From NCBI RefSeq assembly GCF_024756275.1, contig NZ_JANUGQ010000015.1, positions 1 to 64,000 of the forward strand: a stretch of 64,000 nucleotides of DNA, given 5' to 3'. This stretch comes from Streptomyces pyxinae (lineage in GTDB: Bacteria > Actinomycetota > Actinomycetes > Streptomycetales > Streptomycetaceae). Within the stretch, counting starts at the first letter, position 1. Each line of letters opens with the position of its first letter. Below, in pieces: positions 8,948 to 17,545 of the stretch. The notes beneath the pieces are model-generated. The model was not told where the DNA came from, ran no database searches, and was given only the letters and a program-made list of their open reading frames with translations. The position numbers were made by a program, and so were the translations under genes.

Positions 8948-9346
8948 CTACTCCTGTCCGAGCGGTCGGAGCTCGTATTTGGGGTTGAAGAGGACCCGGC
9001 GGCCGTGACTCATGGAGATCCGGCCCGAGGCGATGAGCCTGCGGCCCGGTTCTATGCCCGTGATCGAACGCCGGCCCAGCCACACCACGTCCAGCGGGGC
9101 CGTACCGTCGAAGAGCTCCGCCTCCAGCGCCGGCACACCGGCCCGCGGACGCAGGGTGACCGTCCGCAAGGTACCAGTCACCTTCACGATCTGGCGGTCG
9201 TCGCACTCGGAGATCCGGGTGCACCCCGACGCCCGGCTGTCCTCCCGGAGCTCCTGGGACTCCAGGTCGCCCTGGGAGGTGGACAACCGGTCGAGCATCC
9301 GGCGGAAGCGACCGGCCGGCTTCTCTGTTCGCGGTGCGGCACTCAT
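8948..9346 (-). CDS. OB-fold nucleic-acid-binding domain protein
   Basis: A 132-residue protein. A basic N-terminus (RFRRMLDRL) precedes an OB-fold from about residue 50: IVKVTGTLRTVTLRP, then EAELFDGTAPLDVVWLGRR, ITGIEPGRRLIASGRIS and HGRRVLFNPKYEL. This resembles the tRNA-anticodon/RecG-like OB folds typically encoded next to DUF3159 in Streptomyces. The ATG at 9346 begins the conserved protein; the open frame further upstream overlaps kdpE. It sits 35 nt after kdpE and 3 nt before DUF3159, in one apparent operon. Ligand unknown. Confidence 0.88.
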   Translation of the reverse strand: MSAAPRTEKPAGRFRRMLDRLSTSQGDLESQELREDSRASGCTRISECDDRQIVKVTGTLRTVTLRPRAGVPALEAELFDGTAPLDVVWLGRRSITGIEPGRRLIASGRISMSHGRRVLFNPKYELRPLGQE

Positions 9347-9381
9347 ACCGGAAAGCCTACCGGCCGCCACCGTCACGGCCG

Positions 9382-10068
9382 TCAGCGTTCGAAGCGGTAT
9401 CCCATGCCCGGCTCGGTGATGAAGTGGCGCGGGTGCGAGGGGTCGGCCTCCAGCTTCCGGCGCAGCTGGGCCATGTAGACCCGCAGGTAGTTGGTCTCGG
9501 TGCCGTACGACGGTCCCCAGACCTCCTGGAGCAGTTGCTTCTGGCCGACCAGCCGGCCGCCGTTGCGCACCAGCACCTCCAGCAGATGCCACTCGGTCGG
9601 GGTCAGCCGGACGTCCCGGCCGTCCCGGTTGACCTTCTTGGCGGCCAGGTCGACCGTGAAGCCGTCGGTCTCCACCACGACCACCTCGCCGTCGCCGCCG
9701 CCGACCGGTTCGGCCCGGCGGACGGCCGCCCGCAGCCGGGCGAGCAGCTCGTCCATGCCGAAGGGCTTGGTCACATAGTCGTCGGCGCCGGCGTCCAGGG
9801 CCTCCACCTTCTCGTCGGAGGTGTGCCGGGCGGAGAGCACCAGGATCGGCACCCGGGTCCAGCCGCGCAGGCCCTTGATCACCTCGACGCCGTCCATGTC
9901 GGGCAGGCCGAGGTCCAGCACCACCACGTCGGGGTGGCGCGCGGCGGCCAGTTCGAGGGCGGTGGCGCCGTCCGGGGCGGCGTCCACCTCGTAGGTGCGT
10001 GCCTTCAGGTTGATCACGAGCGCGCGGACGATCTGCGGCTCGTCGTCGACCACGAGCACCCGGGTCAT
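9382..10068 (-). CDS. kdpE: KdpE-type OmpR-family response regulator
   Basis: A 228-residue receiver plus winged-helix regulator. The acidic pocket is in VLVVDDE, the phosphoacceptor is D52 in VVVLDLGLPDMDG, the conserved lysine is in VTKPFGMDEL, and the OmpR-type DNA-binding domain covers about 130-225 (LTPTEWHLLEVLVRNGG to GMGYRFE). It is the partner of the upstream KdpD, whose stop overlaps its ATG (ATGA). In characterised systems KdpDE turns on the KdpFABC K+ ATPase at low K+ or high osmolarity. No kdpFABC genes lie in this window. Confidence 0.92.
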   Translation of the reverse strand: MTRVLVVDDEPQIVRALVINLKARTYEVDAAPDGATALELAAARHPDVVVLDLGLPDMDGVEVIKGLRGWTRVPILVLSARHTSDEKVEALDAGADDYVTKPFGMDELLARLRAAVRRAEPVGGGDGEVVVVETDGFTVDLAAKKVNRDGRDVRLTPTEWHLLEVLVRNGGRLVGQKQLLQEVWGPSYGTETNYLRVYMAQLRRKLEADPSHPRHFITEPGMGYRFER

Positions 10069-12629
10069 GGGCGGCCTGCTTTCTGGAGAGGGTCGGGCTC
10101 GGCGGGGGCGTCCGGGCCGGTGCCGGTGCGGACGCGTGCCGCCCGGAGGGTGAGGACCATGGTGAGTCCGCCGCCGGGGGTGTCCTCGGCGGCGAGGGTG
10201 CCGCCCATCGCCTCGGCGAAGCCGCGCGCCACAGCGAGGCCGAGGCCCACCCCGGCCCCGCGCGGGACGTCCCCGAGGCGCTGGAACGGTTCGAAGATGC
10301 GCTCCCGGGCCTCCTCGGGCACCCCGGGGCCGCGGTCGATCACCCGGACCTCCACCCGGTCCGCGAGCGCGCTGGCCGAGACGAGGACGGGGACGGTCCC
10401 GGTGCTGTACTTGACGGCGTTCTCCACGATGTTGGCGACCGCCCGCTCCAGCAGCCCCTTGTCCACCTCCACCATCGGCAGGGTCTCGGGGATGTCCAGC
10501 ACGGCGCTGCCGTCGGGGACGCCGCCGAGTGCCATGGGGACCACTTCGTCCAGGTCGGTGACCCGGATCAGCGGGGTGACCGTGCCGGTCTGGAGGCGGG
10601 ACATGTCGAGCAGGTTGCCGACCAGGTGGTCGAGCCGGTCGGCGCCCGCCTCGATGCCCTCCAGCAGCTCGGCCCGGTCCTCCTCGGACCACTCCACGTC
10701 GTCGGAGCGCAGCGAGGAGACAGCCGCCTTGATCCCGGCGAGCGGGGTGCGCAGGTCGTGGCTGACGGCGGCCAGCAGCGCCGTACGGATCTTGTTGGCC
10801 TCGGCGAGCTTACGGGCCTCCTCGGCCTCTCCGACCAGCCGCTGGCGGTCCAGGACGACGGCGGCCTGCGCGGCGAACGCGCCGAGCACCCGGCGGTCCT
10901 CGGCCGGCAGCACCCGGCCGGAGAGGGCCAGCGCCATGTGGTCGCCCACCGGCATGTCCACGTCCCCGTCCTCGGGCCGGGCGACCGGACGCGGGCCGAC
11001 CCCGGCGGCCAGCGTCCACGGCTCCACGTCGCCCGCGCGCTCCAGCAGGGCGACGGACTCCATGGAGAAGGTCTCCCGTACGCGCTCCAGCAGGGCGGGC
11101 AGCGCGGTCTCGCCGCGCAGCACGCTGCCGGCCAGGAAGGAGAGCACCTCGGACTCGGCGCGCAGCCGGGCGGCCTGGTGGGTGCGGCGGGCCGCCAGGT
11201 CGACCACGGAGGCGACCGAGACGGCCACTCCGAAGAAGACGGTGATGGCCACGATGTTCTTGGGGTCCGCGACCGTGAAGCGGTGCAGCGGCGGGGCGAA
11301 GAACCAGTTCAGCAGCAGGGAGCCGAAGGCGGCCGAGGCGAGCGAGGGGGCCAGCCCGCCGAGCAGGGCGGAGGTGACGGTCAGGGAGAGGAAGAGCAGC
11401 ATGTCGTTGGCGAGCCCGAGGTCCGCGTCGACATGGGTGAGCAGCAGGGTCAGCAGGGCGGGGCCCAGGACTCCGGCGGCCCAGCCCCAGATGATCCGGG
11501 AGCGGGCGAGGCGGGCGCCCCGGGCGACGGGCAGCCCCCGGCCCTTGGCGACCTCCTCGTGGGTGACGATGTGCACGTCCAGGTCGGGCCCGGAGTCGCG
11601 GGCGACGGTGGCGCCGACGCCGGGGCCGAAGACGTACTGCCAGGTCTTGCGGCGGCTGGAGCCCAGCACGATCTGGGTGGCGTTGACCCCGCGCGCGAAC
11701 TCCAGCAGGGCCGGCGGCACGTCGTCGCCGATCACATGGTGGAAGCTGCCGCCGAGGTCCTCGACCAGGGTGCGCTGGACGGCCAGTTCCTTCGGGGAGG
11801 CGGAGGTCAGCCCGTCGCTGCGGGCGATGTAGACGGCGAGGATCTCGCCGCCGGAGCCCTTGGCCGCCATCCGCGCGGCCCGGCGGATGAGGGTGCGTCC
11901 CTCGGGGCCGCCGGTGAGCCCGATGACGATGCGCTCCCGGGCCTGCCAGGTGGTGCGGATGTTGTGCTCGCCCCGGTACTGCTGGAGGTACTCGTCCACC
12001 CGGTCGGCGGTCCAGAGGAGGGCCAGCTCGCGCAGGGCGGTGAGGTTGCCGGGACGGAAGTAGTTGGAGAGGGCCGCGTCCACCTTGTCGGGACGGTAGA
12101 TGTTGCCGTGCGCCATCCGGCGGCGAAGTGCCTGGGGCGACATGTCGACCAGCTCGATCTGGTCGGCGCGGCGGACGAACTCGTCGGGGACGGTCTCCTG
12201 CTGCCGTACGCCGGTTATCGACTCCACCACGTCCCCGAGGGACTCCAGGTGCTGGATGTTGACGGTGGAGACCACGTCGACGCCGGCGGCGAGCAGTTCC
12301 TCGACGTCCTGCCAGCGCTTGGCGTTCCGGGAGCCGGGGACATTGGTGTGCGCCAGCTCGTCCACGACGGCGACGGCGGGGCGGCGGGCCAGCACCGCGT
12401 CCACGTCCATCTCGGTGAAGGCGGCGCCCCGGTGGGTCAGCTCCCGGCGGGGAAGCTGTTCGAGGCCGTGCAGCAGCGCCTGGGTGCGGGGGCGTTCGTG
12501 GTGCTCCACGAAGGCGACCGCGCAGTCCGTGCCCCGCTCGACGCGCCGATGGCACTCGGAGAGCATGGCGTACGTCTTGCCGACGCCCGGTGCCGCACCG
12601 AGGTAGATCCGTAGTTTGCCGCGTCCCAT
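10065..12629 (-). CDS. kdpD: KdpD-type sensor histidine kinase
   Basis: An 854-residue sensor of the usual KdpD length. Order: the N-terminal KdpD domain with Walker A GAAPGVGKT (residues 11-19) and VVDELAHTNVPGS; a USP-like domain (about 220-350); four closely spaced transmembrane segments (about 370-480, DUF4118); a GAF-like region; a HisKA box with H624 in SHDLRTPL; and a HATPase with IVENAVKYS and GLGLAVARGF. ATG at 12629 starts the conserved MGRGKLRIYLGAAPG; the frame remains open upstream but that part is low complexity. It overlaps kdpE by four bases. KdpD senses K+/turgor at the membrane and phosphorylates KdpE. Confidence 0.93.
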   Translation of the reverse strand: MGRGKLRIYLGAAPGVGKTYAMLSECHRRVERGTDCAVAFVEHHERPRTQALLHGLEQLPRRELTHRGAAFTEMDVDAVLARRPAVAVVDELAHTNVPGSRNAKRWQDVEELLAAGVDVVSTVNIQHLESLGDVVESITGVRQQETVPDEFVRRADQIELVDMSPQALRRRMAHGNIYRPDKVDAALSNYFRPGNLTALRELALLWTADRVDEYLQQYRGEHNIRTTWQARERIVIGLTGGPEGRTLIRRAARMAAKGSGGEILAVYIARSDGLTSASPKELAVQRTLVEDLGGSFHHVIGDDVPPALLEFARGVNATQIVLGSSRRKTWQYVFGPGVGATVARDSGPDLDVHIVTHEEVAKGRGLPVARGARLARSRIIWGWAAGVLGPALLTLLLTHVDADLGLANDMLLFLSLTVTSALLGGLAPSLASAAFGSLLLNWFFAPPLHRFTVADPKNIVAITVFFGVAVSVASVVDLAARRTHQAARLRAESEVLSFLAGSVLRGETALPALLERVRETFSMESVALLERAGDVEPWTLAAGVGPRPVARPEDGDVDMPVGDHMALALSGRVLPAEDRRVLGAFAAQAAVVLDRQRLVGEAEEARKLAEANKIRTALLAAVSHDLRTPLAGIKAAVSSLRSDDVEWSEEDRAELLEGIEAGADRLDHLVGNLLDMSRLQTGTVTPLIRVTDLDEVVPMALGGVPDGSAVLDIPETLPMVEVDKGLLERAVANIVENAVKYSTGTVPVLVSASALADRVEVRVIDRGPGVPEEARERIFEPFQRLGDVPRGAGVGLGLAVARGFAEAMGGTLAAEDTPGGGLTMVLTLRAARVRTGTGPDAPAEPDPLQKAGRP

Positions 12630-13031
12630 GGCCCCATTGTCTGCCGCTCTGTCCTCCGCGCCCCGCCACCGGGACGGCCCCGGCCGCGGGCCGCCCGTAC
12701 GGGGCCGGGCCGCCCGGCCGCTCCCCCGTGCGAGCCGCCCGGCCGCGCTTCCGTACGGGCCTTCCGGCCGCGTTCCGGCACCGGTCGCCGGACCGCGCCG
12801 GGTGCCGGCCGTCCGGCCGCGCAGACCGACTTTACGACCAGCACGGCGGACGGCAGGGCCCAGGAAGGAGGTGGACGGCCCCTTTTGACGCGTTTCTGAC
12901 GCCCCCGGCCCCCGCCCCCTCCGGGAGCGACGGGCCACCCCGGCGGCGCGTCAGCCCCGGCCACCCCTGAGCGCCCGCGCCCGAGCACTCCGCGTACCCC
13001 GAGCGCCTCGGGCGCCCTGGCCGTACAACGG

Positions 13032-13073
13032 CCGACGGGCCGCACCCCGCTCCTGCGGGATACGGCCCGTCGG
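13032..13073 (-). terminator. Long hairpin downstream of the DUF3710 operon
   Basis: Arms CCGACGGGCCG (13032-13042) and CGGCCCGTCGG (13063-13073) are perfect complements, with an inner CCCGC/GCGGG pairing. It is about 210 bp beyond the DUF3710 stop, a plausible terminator for the dut/DUF3710 unit. Confidence 0.6.
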
Positions 13074-13111
13074 GCCGGAAGGCGACCGGCCGTCGGCCCG
13101 GGGACCGGGGT

Positions 13112-13225
13112 CCGCCGGCCGGGAAGTCCGGGGCCCGGGGCCGCCGGCCGGGAAGTCCGGGGCCCGGGGCCGCCGGCCGGGAAGTCCGGGGCCCGGGGCC
13201 GCCGGCCGGGAAATCCGGGGCCCGG
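13112..13225. repeat. Four tandem copies of a 29-bp GC-rich unit
   Basis: The unit starts CCGCCGGCCGGGAAGTCCGG. Copies at 13112, 13141 and 13170 are identical; the fourth (13199) has an AAATCC variant and decays at its end, followed by looser GGGAAGTCC copies to about 13258. Confidence 0.9.
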
Positions 13226-13280
13226 CACCCGGGAAGTCCCAGGTCCGGGAAGTCCGGTACCCGGGGGCCGAGGACCCGGC

Positions 13281-14042
13281 TCAGCGCACCTCGGTGATCT
13301 CGGGACCGCGCTGGAGCTGTCCCATGCCGCCGGAGAACCGGGAGGTCTCCTGGTCCTCCTGCTGGACGCCCTCGGGCACCATCTGCGCGTCGTTCGGCAG
13401 CTTGAGGACGATCGGGTCGCGCGGTGCCATCGGGCCCTCGCCCCGGACCACGACGGTGTCCCGGAAGACCTGCTCCAGCAGTCCGGCGGCCCCCGGCTGC
13501 ACCGCGCCCTGGCCGGAGATCACCCCGCGCAGGAACCAGCGGGGCCCGTCCACGCCGACGAACCGCACCAGCTGCACACCGCCGGTGCCGTCGGGCAGCT
13601 GGACCGGGACCTGGGCGCGCAGCTCCCAGCCGAGGGGGCCCTCGACCTCGTCGATGACCCCGCCCTGCTGGGTGATCCCGGAGGCGATCTCCTCGCGGAC
13701 CTCGCCCCAGATGCCCTCCTTCTTGGGCGCGGCGAACGCCTGGAGCTGGATCGCGCTGTCCCGCAGCACGACCGTCGCCGCCACGATCGCGTCGCCCGCG
13801 ACCTCCACCCGGAGTTCCATGCCCTCGACGCCGGGCACGAAGACGCCGCCCAGGTCGACGCGGCCCTCGTCGGGCCGGGCGACCTCGGAGACGTCCCACG
13901 GCCCGTCGGGCCGGGGCGCCGGCGGAAGGTTCACCCGGCGCGGCTGGTCCGCCGCGTCGTCAGTGCCGACCTCGTCGTCGACGACCTGCTCGGCCTCGCC
14001 CGCCGTGTCGGCGGTTCCGCTCTTCTTGCGACGTCCGAACAC
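13281..14042 (-). CDS. DUF3710 domain-containing protein
   Basis: A 253-residue soluble protein of the actinobacterial DUF3710 family, conserved next to dut. The N-terminus is basic (FGRRKKSG) then acidic and disordered. The conserved body runs from about residue 65 (WDVSEV.RPDEGRVDLGGV) through LQAFAAPKKEGIWGEVREEI and RWFLRGVISG to about 215. I use the GTG at 14042 because GGAAGGA lies 8 nt upstream and it follows the dut stop by one base. Function unknown. The constant dut linkage suggests a role tied to nucleotide metabolism, but that is only context. Confidence 0.9.
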   Translation of the reverse strand: MFGRRKKSGTADTAGEAEQVVDDEVGTDDAADQPRRVNLPPAPRPDGPWDVSEVARPDEGRVDLGGVFVPGVEGMELRVEVAGDAIVAATVVLRDSAIQLQAFAAPKKEGIWGEVREEIASGITQQGGVIDEVEGPLGWELRAQVPVQLPDGTGGVQLVRFVGVDGPRWFLRGVISGQGAVQPGAAGLLEQVFRDTVVVRGEGPMAPRDPIVLKLPNDAQMVPEGVQQEDQETSRFSGGMGQLQRGPEITEVR

Positions 14043-14043
14043 G

Positions 14044-14556
14044 TCACTGTCCTTCCCGGTCGGATACGACCGATGCGTATCGATTCCCACCCGAACTGCT
14101 CTCGACGGCGGCATGGCCGCCGGTGGACCCGAAGCCCCCCTCGGCCCGCGCCGAGCCGGGAAGCTCCGCCACCTCGTGGAAGCGGACCCTCTCGACCTGC
14201 TGAACGACCAGCTGGGCGATCCGGTCGAACCGCTCGAACCGCACGCTCTCGCGCGGGTCCAGGTTGACCACGATCACCTTGATCTCTCCACGGTACCCGG
14301 CATCCACCGTCCCCGGGGCATTCACAAAGCCCACTCCGCAGCGGGCGGCGAGGCCGGAACGCGGGTGCACGAAGGCCGCGTAGCCGTCCGGCAGGGCGAG
14401 GGAGATACCGGTGGGCAGGACGGCACGCTCGCCGGGGGCCAGCTCGGCCGCCTCGGTGGTGACGAGGTCGGCACCGGCGTCGCCGGGGTGGCCGTACGCC
14501 GGGATCGGGACCTCCGGATCCACGCGGCGGATCAGTACGTCGAGCGGGTTGGGCAT
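14044..14556 (-). CDS. dut: dUTP diphosphatase
   Basis: A 170-residue homotrimeric dUTPase, hydrolysing dUTP to dUMP and PPi. Conserved motifs: HPGDAGADL (motif 1), HPRSGLAARCGV (motif 2), NAPGTVDAGYRGEIKV (motif 3, catalytic Asp), RFDRIAQLVVQ (motif 4) and the nucleotide-capping C-terminal RAEGGFGSTGG (motif 5). The ATG overlaps the preceding thioesterase stop by one base (TGATG), and DUF3710 begins one base after its stop, so the three form an operon. Confidence 0.97.
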   Translation of the reverse strand: MPNPLDVLIRRVDPEVPIPAYGHPGDAGADLVTTEAAELAPGERAVLPTGISLALPDGYAAFVHPRSGLAARCGVGFVNAPGTVDAGYRGEIKVIVVNLDPRESVRFERFDRIAQLVVQQVERVRFHEVAELPGSARAEGGFGSTGGHAAVESSSGGNRYASVVSDREGQ

Positions 14557-15131
14557 CAGGGGTTCACCTCGAAGGCGCGGGCGCGCCGGACCTGGTCGGG
14601 ATCGGCCATCGCCGCCCGGATCTCCTCCGGACGGCCGTTGTCGATGAAATGATCGACCTTGACCTCAATGAAAAGAGCGTCGGCGCGGACGGCCACCGGC
14701 CCGTCGGGGCCCCCGATCCGCCCGGTCGCCCGGGAGTAGATCTTCCGTCCGCGCACGGCGGTGACCTCGGCGTCGAGGTGCAGCACCGTGCCGACGGGCA
14801 CCGGGCGCACGAAGTCGGTCTCCAGCCGCCCGGTCACCGCGATCACCCGCAGCAGCCAGTTCAGCGAGCCGAGCGTCTCGTCGAGCGCGGTGGCGAGCAC
14901 TCCGCCGTGCGCGAGTCCGGGAGCGCCCTGGTGGTCGGCGGTCACGGTGAACTCCGCGGTGACGGTCACGCCCTCGCCGGCCCGCGCCGCCAGATGCAGC
15001 CCGTGCGGCTGGCCGCCGCCGCAGCCGAAGCAGTGCGCGTAATGGGCCCCGAGCAGTTCGCCGGGGGCGGGCGCGTCGGGGTGCCGCTGCGGCGGCACGG
15101 CGTCGGCGGGTGGCGTCAGTGCGTTGCTCAC
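14556..15131 (-). CDS. PaaI-family hotdog-fold thioesterase
   Basis: A 191-residue hotdog protein of the PaaI/4HBT type, probably a cytosolic acyl-CoA thioesterase. CFGCGGGQPHGLHL forms the N-terminal lead-in, and GLAHGGVLATALDETLG carries the conserved HGG loop and catalytic acidic residue on the hotdog helix. TGRLETDFVRPVPVGT and KIYSRATGRI complete the sheet. The GTG at 15131 begins the conserved N-terminus. It is the first gene of the thioesterase-dut-DUF3710 operon and diverges from DUF3093. Substrate unknown. Confidence 0.85.
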   Translation of the reverse strand: MSNALTPPADAVPPQRHPDAPAPGELLGAHYAHCFGCGGGQPHGLHLAARAGEGVTVTAEFTVTADHQGAPGLAHGGVLATALDETLGSLNWLLRVIAVTGRLETDFVRPVPVGTVLHLDAEVTAVRGRKIYSRATGRIGGPDGPVAVRADALFIEVKVDHFIDNGRPEEIRAAMADPDQVRRARAFEVNP

Positions 15132-15189
15132 AGGCGCAGACCTTACCCGCGCGGCGGCGCACCGGTCGCGCCGTGCCAAGCTTGGGCTC

Positions 15190-15663
15190 ATGCAGCCCTC
15201 TGCCCCGGCTTCCGCGCCGCAGTACGACGAACGTCTCACCGCGCCCCGCTCCTGGTGGCTGATCACCGCCCTGGTGGGTCTGTCGGGGGCGCTGATCATG
15301 CTGCCGCTGGGGACGCTGCCGATGCTGGGCGGTCTGATCGTCGCCACGGCGCTGACGGCCGCGGCGGTGAGTTCGTACGGCTCCGCGCGCATCCGGGTGG
15401 TGGCCGGCTCGCTGGTCGCGGGGACGGCCCGGATCCCGGGAACGGCACTCGGCGAACCGGAGGCGCTGGACGCCGAGGAGACCCGGGCCTGGCGGAGCCA
15501 CAAGGCCGATCCGCGCGCGTTCATGCTGCTGCGGAGCTATGTGCCGACGGCGGTGCGGATTCCGGTGACGGACCCGGCGGACCCCACGCCGTACCTCTAT
15601 CTCTCGACCCGCGACCCGCAGGGCCTGGTCGCGGCCGTGCGGCGGGTCAGGACCACCGCCTGA
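15190..15663 (+). CDS. DUF3093 domain-containing membrane protein
   Basis: A 157-residue protein. Two adjacent hydrophobic segments (about 20-60: WWLITALVGLSGALIMLPLG and MLGGLIVATALTAAAVS) are followed by a soluble domain with VRVVAGSLVAGTARIPG-like strands and PTPYLYLSTRDPQGLVAAV near the end, all typical of actinobacterial DUF3093. ATG at 15190 is used; in-frame codons upstream overlap the divergent thioesterase gene. It is single-gene and divergent from dut. Function unknown; it probably assembles at the membrane. Confidence 0.88.
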   Translation: MQPSAPASAPQYDERLTAPRSWWLITALVGLSGALIMLPLGTLPMLGGLIVATALTAAAVSSYGSARIRVVAGSLVAGTARIPGTALGEPEALDAEETRAWRSHKADPRAFMLLRSYVPTAVRIPVTDPADPTPYLYLSTRDPQGLVAAVRRVRTTA

Positions 15664-15757
15664 CGACCCCGCCTGACGTGCCCGGGCACGGGCATCAGCG
15701 CCTGACGACCCCGGGCACGGGTGTCACCGCGACGGGGCGCCCCGGCTCGTGGGACCG

Positions 15758-15890
15758 GGTCACCGGACCGGCGGGCGGTCACCGGACCACTGGGCGGCCA
15801 CCGGACCGGCGGTCGTCTCAGGACCACTGGTCGGTCACCGGACCGGCGGTCGTCTCAGGATCGGCGGGCGGTCACCGGACCGGCCGGCAG
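15758..15890. repeat. Degenerate GGTCACCGGACC-type repeats
   Basis: The word GGTCACCGGACC or close variants recurs at about 15758, 15777, 15796, 15832 and 15870, spacing near 19 bp or twice that. A longer block, CACCGGACCGGCGGTCGTCT, occurs twice 36 bp apart. It lies between the stops of two convergent genes. Confidence 0.75.
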
Positions 15891-15894
15891 GGTC

Positions 15895-16794
15895 TCAGAA
15901 GCCGAGTTCCTTGGGTTTCGCGGGCTGGTCCAGCGGGGGCAGGTCCGCGAGGGCGTCCCAGGGCACCTGCCGCTCGCGCAGGTCGGTACGGATGTGCTCG
16001 GCGAGCTTCTTGGTGTCGCGGCGGTTCATCACCGCGCCGACGGTGGCGCCGATCATGAACGGCATCAGGCTCGGCATGTTCCGCACCATCCGCTTCATGA
16101 TCTGCTGGCGCAGTTCGCGCTTCATCCGGCCGCCCAGGGCGGCGTTGAGCGTGGTCGGCTTGGTCACGTCCACACCGCGCTCCTCCGTCCAGGAGGTCAG
16201 ATACGCGACGGCGCGCTCCCGGAGGGTGCCGGGCGCGCGGAGGCCGTAGACCTCGTGCAGCTCGGCGATGAGCTTGAGCTCGATCGCCGCCACACCGGTG
16301 ATCTCGGCGGCCAGCTCGGCCGGCATCGCCGGTGGCACCGGCAGCATGGCGGCCGCGCCGACACCCGCTCCGACGGTGGAGGTGGCGTTCGCCGCGCCCG
16401 CGATCAGCTTGTCCGCCAGCTGCTCGGGGCCGAGCCCCGGAAACTGCCGGCGCAGGGTCGCCAGGTCCCGGACGGGCACCCGCGGGGCCGTCTCGATGAC
16501 CCGGTCCGCGAGGTGACCGAGACCGGCCCGGGCGCCCTCGCGGCTCTTCCGCACACCGCGCCGGACGGCGTCCAGCCGCCGCCCCCTGCCGGCCTGCGGT
16601 GCGGTGCCGGCGCCGCCTTCGAGCGAGGCCGCGGGGCCCCGCTCGTCGTCACGCGCGCCGGGGTGGGGCAGGAGCGCGCCGGGCTCGGCGGACGCGTCGG
16701 ACGCGTCCGGTTCCGGGCTCGGGCCGCCCTGGTACGCCTCCGGCTTCCTGGGGAGCCGGAAGCGTCGCTTCCGGGACGGGTTGTCGCCTGCCAC
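15895..16794 (-). CDS. Conserved actinobacterial protein of unknown function (EcsC-like region possible)
   Basis: A 299-residue protein, unknown to me beyond being conserved in Streptomyces at this locus. A basic, disordered first 90 residues (PSRKRRFRLPRK) lead to a helical body. That body contains RQFPGLGPEQLADKLIAGAA, a small-residue hydrophobic stretch STVGAGVGAAAMLPVPPAMP (about 145-165), ELAAEITGVAAIELKLIAEL and MPFMIGATVGAVMNRRDT. The Gly/Ala-rich segments resemble EcsC-family membrane-associated proteins, but I cannot confirm this. It is 13 bp downstream of DUF4193 on the same strand, so probably co-transcribed. Confidence 0.8.
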   Translation of the reverse strand: MAGDNPSRKRRFRLPRKPEAYQGGPSPEPDASDASAEPGALLPHPGARDDERGPAASLEGGAGTAPQAGRGRRLDAVRRGVRKSREGARAGLGHLADRVIETAPRVPVRDLATLRRQFPGLGPEQLADKLIAGAANATSTVGAGVGAAAMLPVPPAMPAELAAEITGVAAIELKLIAELHEVYGLRAPGTLRERAVAYLTSWTEERGVDVTKPTTLNAALGGRMKRELRQQIMKRMVRNMPSLMPFMIGATVGAVMNRRDTKKLAEHIRTDLRERQVPWDALADLPPLDQPAKPKELGF

Positions 16795-16807
16795 GGCCGG
16801 CCGGTCC

Positions 16808-17104
16808 CTACTCGCAGTCCCGGCAGATCGGCTGGCCGTTCTTCTCGCGGGCCAGCTGACTGCGGTGGTGGACCAGGAAGCAGCTCATGCAGGTGAACTC
16901 GTCGGCCTGCTTGGGCAGCACCCGGACGGCCAGCTCCTCGTTGGAGAGGTCCGCGCCGGGCAGTTCCAGGCCCTCGGCGGCCTCGAACTCGTCGACGTCG
17001 ACGGTCGAGGTCGACTTGTCGTTCCGCCTGGCCTTCAGCTCTTCCAGGCTGTCCGAGTCGACGTCGTCGTCGGTCTTGCGTGGGGTGTCGTAATCCGTTG
17101 CCAT
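16808..17104 (-). CDS. DUF4193 family zinc-ribbon protein
   Basis: A 98-residue acidic protein of the actinobacterial DUF4193 family. An acidic N-terminal half (TDDDVDSDSLEELKARR) precedes a C-terminal zinc-ribbon-like CxxC...CxxC: FTCMSCFLVHHRSQL and PICRDCE, the last at the very end. ATG at 17104 is preceded by GGGGGAGAG. No enzymatic role is known; the four cysteines suggest zinc binding and perhaps a protein or RNA contact. Confidence 0.92.
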   Translation of the reverse strand: MATDYDTPRKTDDDVDSDSLEELKARRNDKSTSTVDVDEFEAAEGLELPGADLSNEELAVRVLPKQADEFTCMSCFLVHHRSQLAREKNGQPICRDCE

Positions 17105-17545
17105 GTCGCTCTCCCCCTCTGGGTGTTTGCGGTGTCTCCAGCGCACGTAACGCGTGAGAGGCCGGACTTGTGCCCGACCTGAGGCGGAGATTTTGCCTCA
17201 CATCAAGGTCTGTTACTCAATCGACACCCAACCGGACCCCTCATGGGTGATCGGTGGCGGGTGGCGAACGGGACCGTACACCGTCCCGGGGTGGCCGCGC
17301 GCAGGGGCCACCCCCTGTACTTCCCGTCATCACACCCCCGGGAAACCCGGACTTTTCCGGCCTTCCAGCGGCAGATGCGATCACCGTGCGTGGCTGGCCG
17401 GAAAGGAGTCACTGTGACGGAACACACAGTGGGGTGCGTTGATCAGGGGCCGACATTTCCGCTTAAAGCGAACAAGGTTCACCGGCGGACCGGGGGTGTC
17501 ACCCGGCGCGGCACCCGTCGTGTGCCCGGCGTGTCACCGGGAGGA
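17105..17545. other. Intergenic region upstream of DUF4193, downstream of cutS
   Basis: No gene seen. The composition is mixed. GAAAGGAGTCACTGTGACGG at about 17401 resembles a ribosome-binding site plus GTG but opens only a short frame with no protein character. The minus-strand side probably carries the DUF4193 promoter. Confidence 0.4.

Larger units (their letters stand above)
12630..13280. other. Intergenic GC-rich region with tandem repeats
   Basis: No gene is supported. It contains upstream sequence of kdpD, a hairpin at 13032-13073 and a 29-bp tandem repeat (both listed). The stretch AAGGAGGTGG at about 12865 resembles a ribosome-binding site but leads into no convincing frame. Confidence 0.5.

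Noticed and set aside
12630..13280. kdpFABC or kdpF remnants next to kdpD
   Set aside because: No hydrophobic frame or P-type ATPase motif is present in the spacer.
17414..17442. Possible tiny gene after GAAAGGAGTCACTGTGACGG
   Set aside because: The frame behind this good ribosome-binding-like site closes after few codons and alternative phases are not protein-like.
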